Assembly: GCA_014376655.1 (NCBI GenBank)
Contig: JACMRC010000147.1
Span: forward strand, 1-11,186
Source: Mucilaginibacter sp.
Lineage (GTDB): Bacteria; Bacteroidota; Bacteroidia; Sphingobacteriales; Sphingobacteriaceae
Direction: 5' to 3'
Length of the DNA stretch: 11,186 nucleotides
A program made the position numbers and the translations under genes. The number at the start of each line of letters is the position of its first letter. The first letter of the stretch is position 1. Of the stretch, positions 6,671 to 11,186 are shown in pieces. The notes beneath the pieces were generated by a model. It worked only from the letters and a program-made list of their open reading frames with translations. It was not told where the DNA came from and ran no database searches.

Positions 6671-8182
6671 ATGAGGATCAAACTAACATTATCCGGCTTG
6701 TACTGCCTGTTTGCACTAACAAGCTATGGGCAAAAAAAGCAAGCCTCGCTCGTTCCACTAACCCCCTCACAAGCACCCGATTATTTCTGTACCTGGAACA
6801 TACAAGGCTATGTTGGCAACTACAAGTCGTCTGTAAAAACCAGGCAGGAAATGTTAGAGCGGAATATATTTGGCGATAGAACTTACGAAGGATGGGGCAA
6901 GCAATTTGCTAAGATACATAGTGATCTTTATTTGGTATTGGATGATGATTGGGAAACGCCGCTTAACGGCGACAAAAGTTACTACGGTAGCCTAATTGTT
7001 GATGATGAACGGTTCCCGTCTGTTAAAGGTTTATCTCCCGAGCAAAAGTTAACCTCGTTATCAAACAAAACAAAAAGCTTTGGCTGGAAAGGATTAGGCC
7101 TGTGGATCTGCGCGCAACAGGCTCCGCGCTATACCAATACTAATAATGAAGCGTACTGGACCGAACGCTTTAATTGGATGAATAAAGCCGGTATTGGTTA
7201 TTGGAAGGTAGATTGGGGCAATGATTCAAAAAGTGCCGAATGGCGGGCGGCGTTAACTGTGTTGGGTAAGAAAATAGCGCCCAACCTGATCATCGAGCAG
7301 GCCATGACCCCAACGGCTATGACAACCGCCGAAGTGTATCGTACTTATGATGTAGAGAATATCATCGCCGTTCCGCACACTATCGACCGTATAGCTAAAC
7401 TATTAACAGCCTTACCCAAAGGCAAAGCGGTAAGCATTATCAACTGCGAAGATGAGCCGTATATAGCTGCCGGCACCGGTAGTGCCATAGGTATTATGCG
7501 CCATGCCTTTAATGGTAACCTGCCCAATGGGAAACCCGATCATGCATTCCCGGCTGTAGGTCGCGACCTGAAAAACAGGATGGATGAGGTTGTACGTGCT
7601 GTAATGTGGCATAGGATAGCTTCGCCGTTTGGGATCAATAAAACTGACTTCTATATCGATACCGTACAATTGCACGATTACTGGTTAATGAAAGATAATG
7701 AAACATGGATGACGGGGCATGGCGAAGGTTATAGAAATGCATTTCAGGCTCCGGCTGTAATTACCCGCGGATTGGAAAAACCTTTGATCACCCTAAAAAA
7801 AGGAGATACTCTTGTACCATATATTTTAGCCTCCAAATACCCTAATGGTGCTATAGCCATCGCGTCAATCGGCCGCACGATTGGGCGCGAATATCTTACA
7901 CCTCGTGCTGATGTTATAATAAAAGTAGCAGGTAATACGCAACCTTTTGGCATTTTCGGACATTATAATTCGCTGACCTTGCAGGTTGAAAAGCTAACCA
8001 CCTTTACCAAAGTTTTAGCACAGGACCTTGCGGGAAACACCCCGACAGATATTACCAATCAAATTTTTCGAAAGGGAAATAAGATAACCATACCTGGTAC
8101 AGTAATCGATAAAATCGGCTTGTCCGCTGGTACAAATGGTGATAAGTCTGAGCCAGGGTTGGTGTTGGTGTTTAAGAAATAG
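6671..8182 (+). CDS. Secreted glycoside hydrolase, clan GH-D-like (GH27/GH36, alpha-galactosidase-like)
   Basis: A 503-residue protein with a signal peptide (Arg2, Lys4, hydrophobic 5-18, probable cleavage near Gly20-Gln21), so it acts in the periplasm or outside. The rest reads as a (beta/alpha)8 hydrolase domain (about 35-370) plus a C-terminal beta-sandwich-like region (about 372-503). The strand GIGYWKVDWG at 174-183 resembles the K-x-D nucleophile strand of GH27/GH36, making Asp181 the candidate nucleophile. EVYRTYDVEN at 221-230 resembles the later acid/base segment, suggesting Asp227. VMWHRIASPFGI at 311-322 resembles the clan's conserved 'MxASPL' strand. DDDWE at 91-95 may line the sugar pocket. 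Galactoside specificity is not proven; it could belong to a less-studied branch. It is the only plus-strand gene here and has no SusC/SusD or transporter neighbour, so it is not part of a visible utilisation locus. Confidence 0.7.
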   Translation: MRIKLTLSGLYCLFALTSYGQKKQASLVPLTPSQAPDYFCTWNIQGYVGNYKSSVKTRQEMLERNIFGDRTYEGWGKQFAKIHSDLYLVLDDDWETPLNGDKSYYGSLIVDDERFPSVKGLSPEQKLTSLSNKTKSFGWKGLGLWICAQQAPRYTNTNNEAYWTERFNWMNKAGIGYWKVDWGNDSKSAEWRAALTVLGKKIAPNLIIEQAMTPTAMTTAEVYRTYDVENIIAVPHTIDRIAKLLTALPKGKAVSIINCEDEPYIAAGTGSAIGIMRHAFNGNLPNGKPDHAFPAVGRDLKNRMDEVVRAVMWHRIASPFGINKTDFYIDTVQLHDYWLMKDNETWMTGHGEGYRNAFQAPAVITRGLEKPLITLKKGDTLVPYILASKYPNGAIAIASIGRTIGREYLTPRADVIIKVAGNTQPFGIFGHYNSLTLQVEKLTTFTKVLAQDLAGNTPTDITNQIFRKGNKITIPGTVIDKIGLSAGTNGDKSEPGLVLVFKK

Positions 8183-8206
8183 TCTGTATCCACCAATATT
8201 TCAAGT

Positions 8207-8256
8207 TGTCATTCTGAGTTATAAAATCCCGGCGGGACTTTGAAGGTGAAATGACA
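8207..8256. repeat. Nested 50-base palindrome (REP/MITE-like), possible two-way terminator
   Basis: Outer arms TGTCATT (8207-8213) and AATGACA (8250-8256) are exact complements. Inside them, almost on the same centre, AAAATCCC (8223-8230) pairs with GGGACTTT (8234-8241) around the loop ggc with one A-C mismatch. The TGTCATT...AATGACA ends and stem-like interior resemble interspersed palindromes that I recall being common between genes in Sphingobacteriaceae; that is memory, not a search. It lies 25 bases after the hydrolase stop, between convergent genes, where it could stop or stabilise both transcripts. Confidence 0.6.
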
Positions 8257-8267
8257 CGTTACGTATC

Positions 8268-8294
8268 AAACTTACCTTTTGGAAAACTAAGTTT
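8268..8294. terminator. Second hairpin between convergent genes, possible terminator
   Basis: AAACTTA (8268-8274) and TAAGTTT (8288-8294) are exact inverted repeats, and the spacer adds a TTT/AAA pairing. The stem is AT-rich and no clean T-run follows on either strand (aacattttac follows on the plus strand), so termination is only a guess from its position 12 bases past the nested palindrome and 51 bases past the histidine kinase stop. Confidence 0.35.
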
Positions 8295-8345
8295 AACATT
8301 TTACAACATGTCATGGGTAGCGTAGAGAAAGATGATAAAATATTC

Positions 8346-9497
8346 TTAATTAACCGGCAAATGAAAGCAAAAACTGCTGCCTACGCCCGGTTCGCTGTCA
8401 ATACTAAAAGTGCCATTATGTTTTTTTACAATCTCAGCGGCAATGTATAGGCCCAAGCCAACACCCTGGAATTGCTTGGCAATTTTGCTTACTCTGAAAA
8501 AACGTTTAAACAATTGGTTTATGTCTTCTTTGGCTATACCTATACCGTAATCTGTTATGCAAACAGTTATCTGTCCATCCTTAACAAAAGCACTTACCTT
8601 TACCTGTGTGGCATCGGGCGAATATTTGATGGCATTGTTTAACAAGTTGATGATAACCCGCTCCAATCTAAACTGATCGCCGGTGTAAAATACATCTACA
8701 GAGTTTTCTAACACGATTTTATGTTGCGCCGAGATCTGTTGTACGGTATCGATGCTTTGGGTAAGTATATCTGTAAAAAAGAATTCGCTTACGTTTAGGT
8801 CTATCTCGCCCGAATTTATCTTGGTAACATCCAATAGATCTTCTATCAGCCGCTCTAACCGCAAAACGCTTTGATTGGAACGCGTTATAAATGGATAAGC
8901 GCGGTCCGTATTATTTAATGATTTTTGTAAGATCTGGTTAATTGCTTTAATATTGGTAAGCGGTGTTTTTAACTCGTGGCTAACCATATTAAAAAACTCA
9001 TCCTTTTTTGCATCAGCTATAATCCGTTTTTCACGTTCCTCGTTCTGAAATATCAGTTCTGTATTTGCAATTGCCAATTCATCGGCACGTTTTTGTTTTT
9101 CCTGGTTTTGAAAAATAAGTTCGCGGTTGGCAATGTCCAACTCATCGGCCCGTTTTTGTTTTTCCTGGTATTGAAAAACCAGTTCGTGGTTGGCAATAAC
9201 CAATTCTTCGGCACGTTTTTGTTTTTCCTGGTATTGGAAAACCAACTCACGATTGGCAATGATCAGCTCTTTTGCACGATCCTCTTTTTCACGGTTCTGA
9301 AAAAGTAATTCGGTATTGGCTAATATTAACTCGGCAGCACGTTTTTCCTTTTCTTCATTCTGGAAATTCAGCTCAATATTGGCAAGGATCAATTCGGCGG
9401 CCCGTTTAGCTTTTTCCTGCTGTTCGTATAACAACTCGGCAATAGCAGTTTCCAACTGCTTGTTAGCAAACTTTAATTGTTCGGCAAGATCTTCCAT
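8346..9497 (-). CDS. Soluble sensor histidine kinase with six-fold coiled-coil repeat
   Basis: A 383-residue two-component kinase with no signal peptide or membrane segment, hence cytoplasmic. Residues 33-158 are six contiguous 21-residue repeats of the form ELxIANxELxFQNxEK plus a linking KR-A; the N-terminal 32 residues are a degenerate copy. Each repeat is three heptads, giving one long coiled coil. The kinase core follows: phosphoacceptor His174 in MVSHELKTPL, dimerisation helices to about 228, N-box INLLNNAIKYSP at 283-294, G1 box DYGIGI at 316-321, F-box around FKRFF at 330-334, and G2 box GVGLGL at 345-350. All catalytic boxes are complete. No PAS, GAF or other ligand domain is present and no response regulator gene is adjacent, so it is an orphan kinase whose input probably comes through the coil or a partner. 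A small ATCGT/ACGAT inverted repeat (9504-9519) lies just before the start. Confidence 0.93.
   Translation of the reverse strand: MEDLAEQLKFANKQLETAIAELLYEQQEKAKRAAELILANIELNFQNEEKEKRAAELILANTELLFQNREKEDRAKELIIANRELVFQYQEKQKRAEELVIANHELVFQYQEKQKRADELDIANRELIFQNQEKQKRADELAIANTELIFQNEEREKRIIADAKKDEFFNMVSHELKTPLTNIKAINQILQKSLNNTDRAYPFITRSNQSVLRLERLIEDLLDVTKINSGEIDLNVSEFFFTDILTQSIDTVQQISAQHKIVLENSVDVFYTGDQFRLERVIINLLNNAIKYSPDATQVKVSAFVKDGQITVCITDYGIGIAKEDINQLFKRFFRVSKIAKQFQGVGLGLYIAAEIVKKHNGTFSIDSEPGVGSSFCFHLPVN
9024..9401 (-). repeat. Tandem 63-base coding repeats, six units, inside the histidine kinase gene
   Basis: The coding DNA for residues 33-158 consists of six 63-base units (378 bases), bounded by Ala33, 54, 75, 96, 117 and 138. 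Units 3 and 4 (residues 75-95 and 96-116) are the closest, sharing the 13 residues ELVFQYQEKQKRA after the variable position; units 5 and 6 are close to them, while units 1 and 2 resemble each other more (both begin AAELILAN). The gradient suggests stepwise duplication of units. Unit length is a multiple of both 3 bases and 7 residues, so gain or loss of a unit keeps frame and coil register. Confidence 0.9.
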
Positions 9498-9589
9498 ATA
9501 CGTATCGTTTTCAGACGATTAGTCAGCCGATTACCCGGTTGAAAAAATCGGTAGAAGATAGATAAATAAATTGGTATTCAGTTTTTAAC

Positions 9590-10438
9590 TTATTCCTTAA
9601 CTAAGTCCACCGGCAACCTATCAATCGTTTGCATTTCTACTCGCCTGTAAAAAACCTCGGCACCTTCTGACTGTAGCTGTATTTTGCCTTTGGCAAGAGG
9701 GGTGAGCACACCTTTTTCATTCTGGCTATTATGATAAAGCAGCATTGCAACTTTACCGTTTACTACGTGGACGCTGGTATCGCCATGGCAATACAGGTCC
9801 AGCGTGTTCCATTCGCCCGATGGTTTTTCGTAGCTAATACCTTGTTTGGTGCAATGGCGACCTTGTTTGTTACCATCGCTAAACGTGGTAAGCACGCCCT
9901 GCGGACTATAAACAAAATTATTATCCCCTTTTTTAATTGCCGGGATATCGGCGGTGCCACCTGCACAGCCCCAGAAATCGCCGCAGGTGCCTTCCTCTAC
10001 CTGGAATTCCTGCGCACGCATCCAAGCGCCATAATCGGCACCATACGGGCCAACCGAGTGGTAAAGAAGCCCGCTATCCTTATTGCCTTTTTTACGTTGT
10101 CCCCACTGTAATTTACCCCATTTAAATTGCAGGCGCAAATGGTAATTCTCAAATTCGGTTTTAGTAATGATGGCACCCCAGCCATCGCCGGATATCCTTA
10201 TGGCCGGTTCATTATCTTCTTTTACAATGGTAAACACCTGCCGCGGGTCGTTATTAAGGCCCACCGGGGTTGGGGTAATGAATTTGCCTTTATCATCCAG
10301 GTCAGGGCCAAGGTAACTGTCCCAACCTTTAAGGCTTTTGCCGTTAAATAATTGCGTCCATTTAGGTTCTTTTAACTTCGAGGTAAAGCCAAAAATAAAA
10401 GTGCACAGCAATAAGGCGATAAGGTATTTACGAAACAT
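9590..10438 (-). CDS. DUF1080 secreted 3-keto-disaccharide hydrolase
   Basis: A 282-residue single-domain protein of the 3-keto-disaccharide hydrolase family (DUF1080, concanavalin-like jelly roll), which cleaves 3-oxidised glycosides or related sugars. A signal peptide is visible (MFRKY, hydrophobic 6-18); Cys12 sits in LLLC, a poor lipobox, so soluble periplasmic export is more likely than a lipoprotein. Family marks in order: W-TQLFNGKSLKGW at 27-39, FENYHLRLQFKWG at 96-108, DSGLLYH at 121-127, RAQEFQVEEG at 141-150, GEWNTLDLYCHGDTSVHVVNG at 208-228, and the closing GKIQLQSEGAEVFYRRVEM at 251-269. Cys152 and Cys158 in the CGDFWGC loop could form a disulfide. It lies 92 bases before the histidine kinase gene on the same strand. 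A -7-like TATCTTTA (10467-10460) lies 21 bases before the start but has no matching -33 element. Confidence 0.9.
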   Translation of the reverse strand: MFRKYLIALLLCTFIFGFTSKLKEPKWTQLFNGKSLKGWDSYLGPDLDDKGKFITPTPVGLNNDPRQVFTIVKEDNEPAIRISGDGWGAIITKTEFENYHLRLQFKWGKLQWGQRKKGNKDSGLLYHSVGPYGADYGAWMRAQEFQVEEGTCGDFWGCAGGTADIPAIKKGDNNFVYSPQGVLTTFSDGNKQGRHCTKQGISYEKPSGEWNTLDLYCHGDTSVHVVNGKVAMLLYHNSQNEKGVLTPLAKGKIQLQSEGAEVFYRRVEMQTIDRLPVDLVKE

Positions 10439-10547
10439 GGCGGTTGTTATTGGTTGCTTTAAAGATAGCGTTTTATTAATTTATTTAATATCATGAGATT
10501 AAGAGCGATGGATTTGTGCGATTCCCCTTTTGAGAGTAATAGCCTAT

Positions 10548-10576
10548 AAAAAAAGCCTCCCGAAAACCGGAAGGCT
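10548..10576 (-). terminator. Rho-independent terminator of the arginine decarboxylase gene
   Basis: On the minus strand AGCCTTCCG (10576-10568) pairs with CGGGAGGCT (10562-10554) around the loop GTTTT, a nine-pair GC-rich stem with one G-T pair, followed directly by a run of T (A-run at 10548-10554 on the plus strand). It stands 46 bases after the decarboxylase stop and about 110 bases before the DUF1080 start, so it should separate those two transcripts. Confidence 0.88.
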
Positions 10577-10597
10577 GATATATTTCCAAGCAAGTAA

Positions 10598-10625
10598 ACT
10601 ACTCACTATTCACAACTCACTACTA
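10598..10625. repeat. Four heptamer-phased repeats abutting a stop codon
   Basis: Plus-strand heptamers ACTACTC, ACTATTC, ACAACTC and ACTACTA run without gaps from 10598 to 10625. The last overlaps the decarboxylase stop codon (10625-10623), so the tract starts exactly at the gene's 3' end and ends 22 bases before its terminator. A two-copy heptamer of related type lies at 3354-3367. Confidence 0.6.
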
Positions 10626-11186
10626 TGTAGTATAACCTAATATCTTTAATACCTGTTTACTATTTTGTTCCTCGCCAAATACCTCGAAGTTAAATGTTTC
10701 GTCGCGGTTGCGGCGGATGATAACATGTTTAGGCGATGGCAGCAGGCAATGGTGTATACCACCGTAGCCGCTTAAAACTTCCTGGTAGGCACCGGTATTA
10801 AAAAAGCCTAAGTATTGCACCTTACGCGTCTTAGGCATAAATACGCTGTTCATGTGCGCTTCCTGGTTGTAGTAATCCTGGCCGTCGCAAGTTATGCCAC
10901 CAAGGTTAACACGCTCATACTCGTTATCCCAATTGTTTATCGGCAATAGGATATATTTTTGGTTAAGTGCCCAAACATCCGGCAGGTTGGTTATGAATGA
11001 TCCATCCAGCATTAACCAGCGCTCACGGTCGTTTTGTTGTTTACGGCCCAATACCTTGTACAATATACCCGATGCTTCCGCACAGGTATATTTACCAAAC
11101 TCGGTAATAATATCCGGTTCCATGGTATCGTTATCAGCACAGATCTCTTTGATCCGGCTTACGATCTCATTGATCATGTACTCGTA
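10623..11186 (-). CDS. Arginine decarboxylase, C-terminal part (cut by window edge)
   Basis: The frame is open from the right edge to a TAG at 10625-10623, giving 187 residues plus the stop; the Met at 11177 is internal, since Tyr-Glu-Tyr codons precede it. The fragment is the C-terminal beta-rich half of a fold-type III PLP decarboxylase (ornithine/arginine/diaminopimelate group). The GGITCDGQDYY segment matches the conserved G-x-x-CD-x-x-D motif that supplies the active-site Cys and Asp across the dimer interface, and GFFNTGAYQEVLSGYGG matches the N-x-GAY motif near the PLP phosphate. Overall it reads like the roughly 460-residue arginine decarboxylase of Bacteroidota, which makes agmatine for polyamine synthesis in the cytoplasm. 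The PLP lysine and N-terminal barrel lie outside the window. Arginine rather than another amino acid as substrate is by resemblance. A strong terminator follows. Confidence 0.8.
   Translation of the reverse strand, partial: YEYMINEIVSRIKEICADNDTMEPDIITEFGKYTCAEASGILYKVLGRKQQNDRERWLMLDGSFITNLPDVWALNQKYILLPINNWDNEYERVNLGGITCDGQDYYNQEAHMNSVFMPKTRKVQYLGFFNTGAYQEVLSGYGGIHHCLLPSPKHVIIRRNRDETFNFEVFGEEQNSKQVLKILGYTT

Noticed and set aside
8976..9308. Plus-strand 110-codon frame with a periodic Phe/Leu-rich product
   Set aside because: It is the antisense shadow of the 63-base repeats in the histidine kinase gene.
9024..9401. Regular repeats that might be taken for a CRISPR array
   Set aside because: Units are contiguous coding repeats without unique spacers and translate into a heptad coiled coil.
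9590..10438. DUF1080 protein and GH-D-like hydrolase as one sugar-utilisation locus
   Set aside because: They are on opposite strands with the histidine kinase between them, and no SusC/SusD, transporter or sugar oxidoreductase gene links them in the window.

Overview
The window looks like a chromosomal segment of a Bacteroidota bacterium, most likely Sphingobacteriaceae (Mucilaginibacter or Pedobacter-like). This is inferred from three things: the protein families present (a short RNase R without a lysine-rich tail, a fused DppD/DppF-type ATPase, a DUF1080 3-keto-disaccharide hydrolase, a Bacteroidota-style arginine decarboxylase C-terminus), the near absence of Shine-Dalgarno sequences before starts, and one candidate promoter that fits the TTG / TAnnTTTG Bacteroidota pattern. 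All assignments come from reading motifs; no database search was run. I see no rRNA, tRNA, CRISPR array, insertion sequence or phage gene.

Left part (1-3297, all minus strand): a probable operon of RNase R (RNA turnover), an E-type polyprenyl diphosphate synthase (isoprenoid chain elongation) and, 11 bases further down, the first 50 codons of an exported protein cut by the window edge. A candidate promoter lies just before RNase R.

Middle-left (3375-6369, all minus strand): a predicted 3'-5' exonuclease of the PolB-like family, then one base later a double-ATPase ABC protein of the peptide/nickel type, then a small AT-rich DUF433/DUF5615 antitoxin-toxin-like pair whose reading frames overlap by 17 bases. 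The order and spacing allow one transcript, although the small pair may be a later insertion.

Middle (6370-8345): a 301-base divergent intergenic region with several short direct and inverted repeats, then the only plus-strand gene, a secreted glycoside hydrolase resembling clan GH-D (GH27/GH36 alpha-galactosidase-like). Between its 3' end and the converging histidine kinase lie a nested 50-base palindrome of interspersed-repeat type and a second hairpin.

Right part (8346-11186, all minus strand): a membrane-free histidine kinase whose N-terminal third is six tandem 21-residue coiled-coil repeats, a secreted DUF1080 3-keto-disaccharide hydrolase, a clear rho-independent terminator, and the C-terminal part of an arginine decarboxylase running off the right edge.

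No clearly new multi-gene system is evident. The points most worth a second look are the kinase's in-register repeat array, the nested palindrome at 8207-8256, heptamer-phased repeats abutting two stop codons, and the exonuclease-ABC-toxin/antitoxin gene order.
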